Assembly (NCBI RefSeq): GCF_022842375.1
Contig: NZ_JALHPR010000006.1
Location: 148,988 to 212,987, forward strand
DNA: 64,000 bases
Reading direction: 5' to 3'
Source: Elioraea sp.
GTDB taxonomy: Bacteria > Pseudomonadota > Alphaproteobacteria > Acetobacterales > Acetobacteraceae
A model generated the notes under the pieces. It was not told the DNA's origin and did not search any database. It worked only from the letters and a program-made list of their open reading frames with translations. This document shows positions 40,846-49,211 of the stretch, piece after piece (within the stretch, counting starts at the first letter, position 1; each line of letters starts with the position of its first letter). The position numbers were made by a program, and so were the translations under genes.

Positions 40846-42006
40846 ATGACCAAGGGGACGGATACCCAGGCCAAGCCGGCCGCGAGCCGCCGCCGCTTCA
40901 TGACGACCGCCGCCGTCGGCGGTGCCGCTGTCGCCGCCGGCACGCTCGCCGCACCGCAGGTCAGCCGCGCGCAGACCGTGACGTGGCGCTTCCAGAGCAC
41001 CTGGCCGCAGCGCGACATCTTCCACGAGTACGCGCAGGACTTCGTCAAGCGCGTGAACGACAGCGCCGGCAATCGCCTCCGCCTCGAGCTTCTGCCCGCC
41101 GGCGCGGTCGTCGGGGCCTTCCAGCTGCTCGATGCCGTCTCGGCCGGCACGCTCGATGGCGGCCACGGCGTCTCTGCCTACTGGTTCGGCAAGAACAAGG
41201 CGTTCAGCCTGTTCGGCACCCCGCCGGCCTGGTTCGGCGATGCCAACCAGTATCTCGGCTGGTTCTACTATGGCGGCGGCGAGGCGCTGTACAACGAGCT
41301 CATCAGCGACGTGCTGAGGGTGAACGTGGTCGGCTTCCAGACCGGCCCGATGCCGACGCAGCCGCTCGGCTGGTTCAAGAACCCGATCGAGCGCGTCGAG
41401 CAGCTCCGCGGCCTCAAGTACCGCACCGTCGGCCTCGCGACCGATCTCTTCAACGAGATGGGCATGGCCGTCGTTGCGCTTCCCGGTGGCGAGATCGTGC
41501 CGGCGCTCGAGCGTGGCGTGATCGACGGTGCGGAGTTCAACAACCCCTCGTCCGACCGCCTGCTCGGCTTCCCGGACGTGGCCAAGGTCTACATGCTGCA
41601 GAGCTTCCACCAGCGCACCGAGACGTTCGAGGTGCTGTTCAACAAGCCGAAATACGATGCGCTGCCGGCTGAGCTGAGGGCCGTCGTGCGCACCGCGGCA
41701 GAGGCGGCATCGGCCGACATGAGCTGGAAGCAGCAGGACCGTTACTCCAAGGACCTGACGGAGATGGCCCAGACCCAGGGCGTGCGCGTGATGACGACGC
41801 CGCGCCCGATCCTCGAAGCGCAGCTGCGCGCGTGGGATGCCGTGATCCAGCGGCTCGAGAACGACAACTCGTCGCCCGCCGCCGGGCCCTTCTTCAAGAA
41901 GGTCACCGACAGCCAGCGCGCCTGGTGCCGCCGCGTCCAGACTTTCTACCTCCGATACGAAGCGTCGTCGGTGCTGTCGTTCAACCACTTCTTCGCACGC
42001 GGCTGA
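40846..42006 (+). CDS. TRAP transporter substrate-binding protein (DctP type)
   Basis: About 386 residues. A twin-arginine signal is present (SRRRFMTTAAVGGAAVAAGT), cleaved near SRAQT. The DctP fold is shown by VTWRFQSTWPQRDIFHEYAQ, LELLPAGAVVGAFQLLDAV, and the conserved Arg and Asn/Asp positions in RTVGLATDLFNEMG and GVIDGAEFNNPSSD. Such proteins bind carboxylates. The AAAGGAGG site is adjacent to an ATG at 40840 but correctly spaced for the ATG at 40846. It heads a TRAP operon divergent from the MarR operon. Substrate is unknown. Confidence 0.9.
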   Translation: MTKGTDTQAKPAASRRRFMTTAAVGGAAVAAGTLAAPQVSRAQTVTWRFQSTWPQRDIFHEYAQDFVKRVNDSAGNRLRLELLPAGAVVGAFQLLDAVSAGTLDGGHGVSAYWFGKNKAFSLFGTPPAWFGDANQYLGWFYYGGGEALYNELISDVLRVNVVGFQTGPMPTQPLGWFKNPIERVEQLRGLKYRTVGLATDLFNEMGMAVVALPGGEIVPALERGVIDGAEFNNPSSDRLLGFPDVAKVYMLQSFHQRTETFEVLFNKPKYDALPAELRAVVRTAAEAASADMSWKQQDRYSKDLTEMAQTQGVRVMTTPRPILEAQLRAWDAVIQRLENDNSSPAAGPFFKKVTDSQRAWCRRVQTFYLRYEASSVLSFNHFFARG

Positions 42007-42024
42007 GCTGAAGCTGATCGTGGA

Positions 42025-42056
42025 GACGCCCGCTCCGGGAGACCGGGGCGGGCGTC
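42025..42056 (+). terminator. 12-bp hairpin after the TRAP binding-protein gene
   Basis: GACGCCCGCTCC (42025-42036) pairs with GGGGCGGGCGTC (42045-42056), with one G-T pair, around an eight-base loop. No T-run follows. It mirrors the hairpin after the ABC binding protein at 33152-33180 and may reduce expression of the permease genes. Confidence 0.55.
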
Positions 42057-42075
42057 TTGCCGCAGGGATGGTGCC

Positions 42076-42690
42076 ATGCAGGGCCTGTTGATCGGAATCG
42101 ACCGGACGAGCGCCTGGGCGGGCAAGACCGCCGGCTGGGCGATCGTCGCGCTCACTGCCGTGATCTGCTACGAGGTGTTCGCGCGCTACATGTTCCGTGC
42201 GCCGACGAGCTGGGCCTACGACACGAGCTACATGCTCTACGGCCTGCTTTTCATGGTGGCCGGGGCCTACACGCTCTCGCGCGGCGGCCATGTGCGCGCT
42301 GACTTCCTGTACCGCAGTCTCTCGCCGCGCGGCCAGGCGATGATCGACCTGCCGCTCTACATCCTGTTCTTCATCCCCGGCATCGTCGCCTTGATCTGGT
42401 TCGGCTGGAATTTCTTCCACATGTCGTTCCTGCAGAACGAGCATTCGTCGGTCACGCCGGACGGGCCGCTGATCTGGCCGTTCAAATTCCTGATCCCGCT
42501 GTCGGGCGCGCTCATGCTGCTCCAGGGCATCGCCGAGATGATCCGCTGCGTCATCGCGCTGCGCACTGGCGCCTGGCCCGACAAGCTGTCGGATGTCGAG
42601 GAACTGGAAACCAAGGCGCTGGCACTCGCCGCCGCGCAACAGGCCGCCGCCGCTGCACACGCCCACGGCCGGCAGGAGCCACATCGATGA
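42076..42690 (+). CDS. TRAP transporter small permease (DctQ type)
   Basis: A 204-residue protein with four predicted membrane helices: about residues 17-35, 52-70, 92-115 and 135-155. DctQ features include YEVFARYMFRAPTSWAYDTS and GAYTLSRGGHVRADFLY. It ends in a His/Ala-rich hydrophilic tail of about 40 residues. It partners the large permease, whose ATG overlaps its stop (ATGA). Confidence 0.88.
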   Translation: MQGLLIGIDRTSAWAGKTAGWAIVALTAVICYEVFARYMFRAPTSWAYDTSYMLYGLLFMVAGAYTLSRGGHVRADFLYRSLSPRGQAMIDLPLYILFFIPGIVALIWFGWNFFHMSFLQNEHSSVTPDGPLIWPFKFLIPLSGALMLLQGIAEMIRCVIALRTGAWPDKLSDVEELETKALALAAAQQAAAAAHAHGRQEPHR

Positions 42691-44102
42691 CCGATCCCGT
42701 CCTCGGCATGGTGATGCTGGGCAGCTTCATCATCATCGTGCTGCTCGGCTTCCCCGTTGCGTTCACCCTGATGGCGCTTGGCGTAGGCTTCGGGTTCCTG
42801 AGCCTCGAGGCGCGCGTGTTCGACCTGCTGGTCCAGCGCACCTACGCGGTGATGGCCAACGACGTGCTGATCTCGGTGCCGCTGTTCGTGTTCATGGGCT
42901 ACGTGATCGAGCGCGCGAACATCCTTGACCGATTGTTCCACGCGCTCCAGCTCGCGTCTCGGAACCTGCCCGGCGCGCTCGCCGTCGCCACGCTGCTGAC
43001 CTGCGCGATGTTCGCGACCGCCACCGGCATCGTCGGCGCCGTCGTCACGCTGATGGGCCTGCTCGCCTACCCCGCGATGCTGCGCGCGGGCTACGACACG
43101 CGGCTTGCCTCGGGCATCACCTGTGCGGGCGGCTGCCTCGGCATCCTGATCCCGCCCTCGATCATGTTCATCCTCTACGGCGCGACGGCCGGCGTCTCAG
43201 TCGTCAAGCTGTACGCGGCGGCGTTCTTCCCCGGCTTCATGCTGGCCGGGATGTACATGCTGTACACGATCGGGCTCGCGATGCTGAAGCCCGCGATGGC
43301 CCCCAAGCTGCCGGCGCACATGGCGGCCGACTCGGCCTGGGAAGTGGCCTGGGCGCTGCTGACGAGCTTCTTCCCGCTTGCCGCGCTGATCGCCACCGTG
43401 CTCGGCGCGATCCTCGCCGGCCTCGCCACGCCGTCGGAAGCCGCGGCGATGGGAAGCCTCGGCGCAATCCTGCTCGCGATGGCCTATCGCGCGCTGAACT
43501 TCGAGCGGCTGAAGGAGAGCGTGTTCCTCACCGCCCGCACCACGGCCATGGTGTGCTGGCTGTTCATCGGGGCCTACGTGTTCACCTCGGTGTTCGGTTA
43601 TCTCGGCGGCCACCATATAATCGAGAACTGGATCGTCGATCACCTGAACCTCTCGCCGCTCGGGTTCATGATCCTCGCGCAGTTCATCATCTTCCTGCTG
43701 GGCTGGCCGCTCGAATGGTCGGAGATCGTGCTGATCTTCGTGCCGATCTTCCTCCCGCTGCTCGACAATTTCGGGATCGACCCGGTCTTCTTCGGCGTGA
43801 TGGTCGGCCTCAACCTGCAGACGAGCTTCATGACACCGCCCGTCGCGATGGCCGCATACTACCTCAAGGGCGTCGCACCACCCGAGGTGCGCATCCAGCA
43901 GATCTTCGCCGGTTGCCTGCCCTTCGTCGGCATCGTCATCATCGCCATGGCGCTGCTCTACATCTTCCCCGAGATCGCGCTCTGGCTGCCCGAGTATCTC
44001 TATGGCGGTGGCGCGCTGCCGGCCGGCGAGGTGCCCGACGCCATTCCGCAAGGCGGGTTCAGCACCGATGACGTGATCCCTGCCCTCCCCTCGCTCGACT
44101 GA
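42687..44102 (+). CDS. TRAP transporter large permease (DctM type)
   Basis: A 471-residue membrane protein with about 12 helices of the DctM family. Recognisable blocks are FPVAFTLMALGVGFGFLS, MFATATGIVGAVVTLMGLLA, CAGGCLGILIPPSIMFILYG and ATPSEAAAMGSLGA. Uptake is driven by an ion gradient, with ligand delivered by the DctP-type protein. The C-terminus extends about 35 residues past the last helix. It is six bases from the hydratase-like gene, which suggests the imported compound feeds that enzyme or its pathway. Confidence 0.9.
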   Translation: MTDPVLGMVMLGSFIIIVLLGFPVAFTLMALGVGFGFLSLEARVFDLLVQRTYAVMANDVLISVPLFVFMGYVIERANILDRLFHALQLASRNLPGALAVATLLTCAMFATATGIVGAVVTLMGLLAYPAMLRAGYDTRLASGITCAGGCLGILIPPSIMFILYGATAGVSVVKLYAAAFFPGFMLAGMYMLYTIGLAMLKPAMAPKLPAHMAADSAWEVAWALLTSFFPLAALIATVLGAILAGLATPSEAAAMGSLGAILLAMAYRALNFERLKESVFLTARTTAMVCWLFIGAYVFTSVFGYLGGHHIIENWIVDHLNLSPLGFMILAQFIIFLLGWPLEWSEIVLIFVPIFLPLLDNFGIDPVFFGVMVGLNLQTSFMTPPVAMAAYYLKGVAPPEVRIQQIFAGCLPFVGIVIIAMALLYIFPEIALWLPEYLYGGGALPAGEVPDAIPQGGFSTDDVIPALPSLD

Positions 44103-44108
44103 GGGGCG

Positions 44109-44846
44109 ATGGCACGGCTGACGAAGGAGGCGCGCGGGCGCGCGGCCGAGTATTTCGCCGAGGCGGTGACGAGCGGCAACACGCTCGCCCCCTTCCCGCC
44201 GGAGCTTGCCCCGCGCACGACAACAGAGGGCGCGCGCATCGCGGAACGCCTCCTCGCCACGCTCGGCCTCGCACCGGTCGGCGTCAGGCTCGCCCCGGCG
44301 CCGGCCGCGCTGGGCGGCGCGCTCGTCGCCGGCCCGGTGCTCGGACACCGGTTGCTGCAGAGCCCGACGGCGATGCCGCCCTTCCACCGCGTGGTGGCGA
44401 CCGCCGCCATCGTTGCCCAGCTCGGCAAGCCTCTGCCGGCGCGCGAGCGGCGCTACGGCCTCCGCCACGTGATCGCGCGGATCGCCACGCTGCATCCGGC
44501 GATCGATGTCGCGGCGAGCCGCTTCTCCGCGGGCGCACCTGACCTGCCCTGCCACCTCGCCGATCTCTGCGGGCTTGGGGTGGTGGTGTTCGGCCGCCAG
44601 GCACGCGCCGGATGGCAGGAGGCGATCGCCACCCCCCGCACGGTTCGCGCGAGCGGTGCGGCGGACTGGCGCGGCACGGTCGATGTCGGCGCGGCCCTGC
44701 TCGATGCGGCGGAGGCAGCGCGCGAGGCGGGCGGGCTGCCGGCAGGCGCGGTGCTGGTCATCGCCGGCCTCTCCCCTCCTCTCGGCGAGGGCGAGGTGAC
44801 CGTCTCGATCACCTCGCTCGGCAGCGCGGCCCTTGCCGCAGGCTGA
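44109..44846 (+). CDS. 2-oxopent-4-enoate hydratase-like protein (FAH superfamily)
   Basis: A 245-residue protein resembling MhpD-type hydratases of meta-cleavage pathways. The N-terminal helix pair (YFAEAVTSGNTLAPFPPELAP) and the later core (VLGHRLLQSPTAMP, LGVVVFGRQARAGW, VLVIAGLSPPLGEGEVTVSI) fit the group, but usual metal-binding Glu residues are not obvious, so catalytic competence is unsure. It is the last gene of the TRAP operon. A role in ring-cleavage product metabolism would fit the neighbouring catabolic genes. Confidence 0.6.
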   Translation: MARLTKEARGRAAEYFAEAVTSGNTLAPFPPELAPRTTTEGARIAERLLATLGLAPVGVRLAPAPAALGGALVAGPVLGHRLLQSPTAMPPFHRVVATAAIVAQLGKPLPARERRYGLRHVIARIATLHPAIDVAASRFSAGAPDLPCHLADLCGLGVVVFGRQARAGWQEAIATPRTVRASGAADWRGTVDVGAALLDAAEAAREAGGLPAGAVLVIAGLSPPLGEGEVTVSITSLGSAALAAG

Positions 44847-44851
44847 GAGGC

Positions 44852-45250
44852 TCAGAACCCCGCGGGCATCAGGGCGGCGCGCAACAGCCTGAGCAGCCAG
44901 AGCATGATCGCCGCGGCCCAGAGCGCCAGCGCGGCGATGGCGGCACGGTCGGCGTGCCAGAGATACCGTTCGGCCAGCACGTCGCCGAGCAGTTGCTGCG
45001 CCCGATCGCGCGGCAGCGCCAGCCCCCGGCCGACGACGCTGTAGAGCTCGGTGCGGCGGATATCGGCCCGCGGCGCGCGGCCGGCCTGAACAAGCAGCGT
45101 GATGCAGATCGCGGTCGTCATCACCGCGCCGACGCGAAGCGCGAGCACGAGATCGAAGCTGAGCGCGAGCATCGTCGCACCAACGGCGAAGGCGGCGAAG
45201 CCGCAGGCGCGCCTGATCGTCTGGTCGGCCACCGCAATGATCTGGTCCAT
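44852..45250 (-). CDS. Small membrane protein, 132 residues
   Basis: Three or four hydrophobic segments are visible (ACGFAAFAVGATMLALSFDL, VGAVMTTAICITLLVQAG, AAIAALALWAAAIMLWLL) with a central charged loop (RAPRADIRRTELYS). I do not recognise a family. It is the third of three small membrane protein genes transcribed leftward, and is convergent with the TRAP-hydratase operon. Confidence 0.6.
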   Translation of the reverse strand: MDQIIAVADQTIRRACGFAAFAVGATMLALSFDLVLALRVGAVMTTAICITLLVQAGRAPRADIRRTELYSVVGRGLALPRDRAQQLLGDVLAERYLWHADRAAIAALALWAAAIMLWLLRLLRAALMPAGF

Positions 45251-45286
45251 CGCGCCCCGGGTCCCTCGAACACGGGAAGTGTGCCG

Positions 45287-45613
45287 TCAGCCGCGCCCCA
45301 ACGCGAGTCCCGCAAGCGTGATGAGCACCACACCGCCGAGCCACACGAGATGCGGCAGCACCGCAGGGGCCACATCGCCGCGCGCACGCTCGACCAGCGC
45401 GGCGGGGATGCCTGCGATCAGCATCGTCGTGGTCGAGATCACGAGAGAGGCGGCATAGGCGATCACGGCCGGATAGAAGCCGAACACCTCGGGCCACCAG
45501 AGCGGAGACGTGGCGAACACCACGACGAACAGCAGCGTCTGCCCGAGCATGTGGGCAAGCCCGGCGATGGCCGAGAGGCCGACGACCATGACGAACACTG
45601 ATTGCGGGCTCAT
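45287..45613 (-). CDS. Small membrane protein, 108 residues
   Basis: Three predicted helices: SVFVMVVGLSAIAGLAHML, a middle one near AVIAYAASLVISTTTMLIAG, and a C-terminal VWLGGVVLITLAGLALG. No family recognised. It starts four bases after the stop of the upstream small membrane protein gene, so the two are one transcription unit. Confidence 0.6.
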   Translation of the reverse strand: MSPQSVFVMVVGLSAIAGLAHMLGQTLLFVVVFATSPLWWPEVFGFYPAVIAYAASLVISTTTMLIAGIPAALVERARGDVAPAVLPHLVWLGGVVLITLAGLALGRG

Positions 45614-45617
45614 CGCC

Positions 45618-45944
45618 TCAGCCTCCCTGCATCGTCGACAGCCGCGGCGCGAGGTCCAGGGCGAACATCGTCAGCGCGAACGCGTAGCGCAGGCCGAACG
45701 CCCAGAAGGCAGCGATCAGCGGCAGGAACAGCGGCGCGATCGCCCGCGGGGTGACGAAGCCGACCGCCGCGATCCACCACCCCGTCAGCAGCTGGAAGGC
45801 GCGCCAGATGTAGTTGCGACTGCCAGGTGAGACCATGGCCTGGAGCACGAACCGCCCGAGACAGGTCCAGGCCAGCACGGCAAGCAGGTAGGTGCCCACC
45901 CAGAACGGCAGGAAGGACAGGATGAAGTGGGGAGGCTGCTCCAT
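45618..45944 (-). CDS. Small membrane protein, 108 residues (first of three)
   Basis: Begins MEQPPHFILSFLPFWVGTYL and has three predicted membrane segments, with a basic loop RFVLQAMVSPGSRNYIWRAF and LAPLFLPLIAAFWAFGL-like hydrophobic run near residue 75. No family recognised. Its start lies about 100 bases downstream of the terminator of the sodium/solute symporter gene, so it probably has its own promoter. Confidence 0.6.
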   Translation of the reverse strand: MEQPPHFILSFLPFWVGTYLLAVLAWTCLGRFVLQAMVSPGSRNYIWRAFQLLTGWWIAAVGFVTPRAIAPLFLPLIAAFWAFGLRYAFALTMFALDLAPRLSTMQGG

Positions 45945-46016
45945 GCGCGCGGCACTACACGAGGTTCGGATGCGGCGGAAGGGCGGGGGTGATGGAATGG
46001 GCCACTAAAGCAACAC

Positions 46017-46057
46017 GGAGAAAAGGAAAGGGCGGGGCGGATTGCTCCGCCCCGCCC
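46017..46057 (-). terminator. Rho-independent-type terminator of the symporter gene
   Basis: On the minus strand GGGCGGGGCGGA pairs with TCCGCCCCGCCC (12 bp, 46057-46030) around a four-base loop and is followed by TTTCCTTTTC. It lies 28 bases downstream of the SSS symporter stop, which is the expected place. Confidence 0.8.
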
Positions 46058-46085
46058 CGGGGGATGATCCCGTTTCCCGTCCGGC

Positions 46086-48095
46086 TCAGTCGACCGCGTG
46101 CTGCTGGTCGACCAGGCGCACGCCGCCGCGCGGGATGCGGATGCTCTCGACGAACTCCTGCATCGCCTGCGAGGGCTGCGTCGTGAACTGGCTCACGACG
46201 TAGATCACGAGGAACGACAGGGGCACGCCGAAGATGCCGCCGGCGATGTTGTTGATGCCCCACAGCCGCGCCGTGACGCGGTTGCGCAGCACGATCGAAT
46301 CACTCCAGAGCACCCCGCTCGCGAGGGGCCCATCGGTGATCGCGCCGGCATTGGCGAGCATCGCCTGGACCGGCGCCTTCGCGTCGGCGCCGATCGCGGC
46401 GATCGCGACATACTGGCGGTAGGCAGCGGTGATCGCCTCCTTCGTGCCGAACAGTTCGACGAAGGAAAGCCCGCCGAACTCCGTCCAGAGCAGGTACCCG
46501 AAGGTGACGACGTAGCCCACCACCATGCCGAGGATGGCCGCGGTGTTCGTCGTCTTCTTGTACCAGACGCCCATCACCAGCGCGGCGAACAGGCCGGCTG
46601 CGGCGATCGAGAAGGCCCAGGCGACGAGGAAGAGGATGTCGGCGCCAAGGTTGCCGGCGGTATAGGCCGCGGCGACCGCGACCATGATGAGCAGGACACG
46701 CGCGACGTAGAGGCGGCGCTTGGTAGGCGCATGCGGGTCGATCATGCGGTAGTAGACGTCATGGCTGAGTGCGTTGGCGAGCGCGAGCAGCAAGCCGTCG
46801 GCGGTCGAGAGTGCCGCTGCCAGGCCACCGGCCGCGACCAGGCCCGCGATCACGTATGGAAGGCCCGCGATCTCGGGCGTTGCCAGCACGATCACGTCGG
46901 GGTGGATGCGGAATTCGGCGAGCTGGAGGATGCCGTCGCGGTTGGCATCGTTCACGCCGATCCACGTCACGCCGTAGGGTGACATCAGCTGCCAGTTCGC
47001 GAGCCACTCGGGAAGCTGGTCGATCCGCTGGCCGATGACGTTCTGGTAGATCTCGAGCTTGGCGAACGCGGCGTAGGCCGGTGCGGTGAAGTAGAGCAGG
47101 AAGATGAAGAAGAGCGACCACGCAACGGACTGCCGCGCTTCCCGCACCGAAGGCGTGGTGAAGTAGCGCATCAGGATGTGCGGCAACGAGGCGGTGCCGA
47201 CCATCAGGCAGAAGATCAGCGCGAAGAAGTTCACCGCCGCCGGCATGGAGAAGTTGCCGTTCGGCAGGGTGAAGGCATTGACATGGTAGGGCACGACCTG
47301 CCCTGCCGCGCGCATTGCAGCCTCAAGCCCCTCGATCTTCTCGAGCGCCGCGCCGTACATGATCTGCGGGATCGGCACGCCGGTGAGCTTCACCGACATC
47401 AGGACCGCCGGGATCAGGTAGGCGATGATCAGCACGATGTACTGCGCGACCTGCGTCCACGTGACGGCCCGCATGCCGCCCATCATCGAGCAGACGAGGA
47501 TGCCGGCCAGCCCGATGAACACCGCCACCGCGAAGCCGACATCGAGGAAGCGCTGGGTGATGATGCCGACGCCAACGATCTGCGCCACGACATAGACGAA
47601 CGAGGCAGTGATCAGCACGACCACGCCGACGAAACGCGCGATGTTGCCGCCGAAGCGGGCGCCCAGGAAGTCGGGCACCGTGTACTGGCCGAACTTGCGC
47701 AGGTAGGGCGCGAGCAGGATGGCCACGAGCACGAAGCCGCCCGTCCAGCCGAGGATGAAGGCAAGCCCGCCATAGCCGAGGGCGTAGAGGCTGCCGGCCA
47801 TGCCGATGAAGCTCGCCGCCGACATCCAGTCGGAGCCCGTTGCCATGCCGTTGTAGATGGCAGGCACGCGGCGGCCGGCGACGTAGTATTCACTCACCTG
47901 CATCGTACGGCTGAGGATGCCGATATAGGCATAGACGCCGATCGTCAGCGCGACGAACAGGTAGCCGATGATCTTGTCCGGAACGCCCATCTGTTCGAGT
48001 GCAGCAAGGATCAGCACAAACACGGCGAACCCGCCGACATAGCCGGCGTAGATCTTGTTGAGCTGGGAGAGGAAGGCGTCTTTTTCTGCGGCCAT
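46086..48095 (-). CDS. Sodium:solute symporter (SSS family, ActP/VC_2705-like)
   Basis: A 669-residue transporter with about 13 helices. The SSS signature is seen as EYYVAGRRVPAIYNGMATGS and GGMRAVTWTQVAQYIVLIIAY. Later blocks are PHILMRYFTTPSVREARQS and STADGLLLALANALSHDVY. A long soluble insert (about residues 555-610) is typical of the VC_2705-type subgroup, which pairs with a DUF4212 partner and is linked to acetate or other short carboxylates. GAGGA precedes the ATG. It is downstream of the DUF4212 gene on the same strand. Confidence 0.9.
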   Translation of the reverse strand: MAAEKDAFLSQLNKIYAGYVGGFAVFVLILAALEQMGVPDKIIGYLFVALTIGVYAYIGILSRTMQVSEYYVAGRRVPAIYNGMATGSDWMSAASFIGMAGSLYALGYGGLAFILGWTGGFVLVAILLAPYLRKFGQYTVPDFLGARFGGNIARFVGVVVLITASFVYVVAQIVGVGIITQRFLDVGFAVAVFIGLAGILVCSMMGGMRAVTWTQVAQYIVLIIAYLIPAVLMSVKLTGVPIPQIMYGAALEKIEGLEAAMRAAGQVVPYHVNAFTLPNGNFSMPAAVNFFALIFCLMVGTASLPHILMRYFTTPSVREARQSVAWSLFFIFLLYFTAPAYAAFAKLEIYQNVIGQRIDQLPEWLANWQLMSPYGVTWIGVNDANRDGILQLAEFRIHPDVIVLATPEIAGLPYVIAGLVAAGGLAAALSTADGLLLALANALSHDVYYRMIDPHAPTKRRLYVARVLLIMVAVAAAYTAGNLGADILFLVAWAFSIAAAGLFAALVMGVWYKKTTNTAAILGMVVGYVVTFGYLLWTEFGGLSFVELFGTKEAITAAYRQYVAIAAIGADAKAPVQAMLANAGAITDGPLASGVLWSDSIVLRNRVTARLWGINNIAGGIFGVPLSFLVIYVVSQFTTQPSQAMQEFVESIRIPRGGVRLVDQQHAVD

Positions 48096-48105
48096 GGTCA
48101 GGTCC

Positions 48106-48414
48106 TCACTCTTCCGCGACGCCGAATTCCTCGTCGATCTCGTTCTGGCGCTTGGCGAACCAGAAGAGTTGCACGACGAAGATGATCAGGCTGCCCTGCG
48201 CGGCCATGTAGAAGCCGAGCGGGAACCCGAACACGTGGATCGTGTTCAGGCTTGGCGCAAAGATGTGGATGAAGAACCCAGCGACGAACCAGATCGCGAG
48301 CATCAGCCACATCAGGTTCGACGTCTTTTTCCAATAGGCGACTCCCGTCGCCGCATCGACATCCGGTGGCGCCGCATTCGGCGAACCGGACCCTGGCTCG
48401 ACAATCCCTGCCAT
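48106..48414 (-). CDS. DUF4212 small membrane subunit of the SSS symporter
   Basis: A 102-residue protein with two helices (LMWLMLAIWFVAGFFIHIF, FPLGFYMAAQGSLIIFVVQL) followed by FWFAKRQNEIDEEFGV, the usual DUF4212 ending. These proteins are encoded directly upstream of VC_2705-like symporters and are thought to be their small subunit. GGGAGA precedes the ATG at 48414; longer in-frame sequence has no family features. The spacer to the divergent gene at 48594 (179 bases) should hold both promoters. Confidence 0.88.
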   Translation of the reverse strand: MAGIVEPGSGSPNAAPPDVDAATGVAYWKKTSNLMWLMLAIWFVAGFFIHIFAPSLNTIHVFGFPLGFYMAAQGSLIIFVVQLFWFAKRQNEIDEEFGVAEE

Positions 48415-48593
48415 TGCTTCTCCCTCACCGCGGCGCTGCCGCTTTCCTGTCTCGTGCCTTGCGGCCGACGGCCACAACACGACACGAAGCTTCCCCGGAC
48501 AATGCTTTGGCTGGTAGCACGGTGCCTGCGGCGTCGCCAACGAGTTTGTGAAACGTTGTGCAAGTTTTTCAGTGGTTTTCAGAGGTTTGACAG

Positions 48594-49211
48594 ATGTCAG
48601 TTGTCGCCGGCCTGGTTCGTTTGTTGCGCCGCACAAAAAGCGCGGCCCCGGATGCCTTCGCCGCCTTCATCGCCGCGCGCGGTGCGTATCTCGCGCAGAA
48701 GACGGTGCTCGACTACTGCGCGGTGAAGCTGGGCGTGAACTGGCACAACGCCCTGCACGACCCGGTCTTCACCACCCCGCTCACCGCCTGCCGCTGGCGC
48801 ACCTACCTCGTCGCGCAGGGAGATGTCGCCGCCATGGCAGAGAGCTGGCTCCGCCCGCATGCGCCAGACCCGGCCCTGCTGGTCCCGCCGCTCGCCGCCA
48901 TCGTCACGAGCGCGATCGCCACCGTGGGCGTCCCGGAGGCCTTCGCGCCGGAAGCCGAGGCAGCGACGGCGGCCATCCTCCCGAAGCTCGCGCGGCTGCA
49001 GCTCGGCCCCACGCACGAGCCGACGACGCTGCCGCTCGACAGCGCGCCGGTGCTGCTCGCCACCCTGCCGATCCACCCCGATCTCCGGAAAGGAGAGAAC
49101 GTCTCGATCCTTGGCGCACTGCGCATGCATCTCGTCTCCGCGCACCAGGACATGCAGCGCGAGTTCGATCCCGCTGCCCTGGCCGCGGCGCTGGTCGCGC
49201 GCCAGCCATGA
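48594..49211 (+). CDS. Hypothetical protein, 205 residues
   Basis: A soluble, mostly helical protein starting MSVVAGLVRLLRRTKSAAPD, with aromatic core KTVLDYCAVKLGVNWHNALH and CRWRTYLVAQGDVAAMAESW. I do not recognise a family. Its stop overlaps the ATG of the CBS-DUF294 gene (ATGA), so it works or is at least expressed with that protein. It is divergent from the symporter pair. Confidence 0.65.
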   Translation: MSVVAGLVRLLRRTKSAAPDAFAAFIAARGAYLAQKTVLDYCAVKLGVNWHNALHDPVFTTPLTACRWRTYLVAQGDVAAMAESWLRPHAPDPALLVPPLAAIVTSAIATVGVPEAFAPEAEAATAAILPKLARLQLGPTHEPTTLPLDSAPVLLATLPIHPDLRKGENVSILGALRMHLVSAHQDMQREFDPAALAAALVARQP

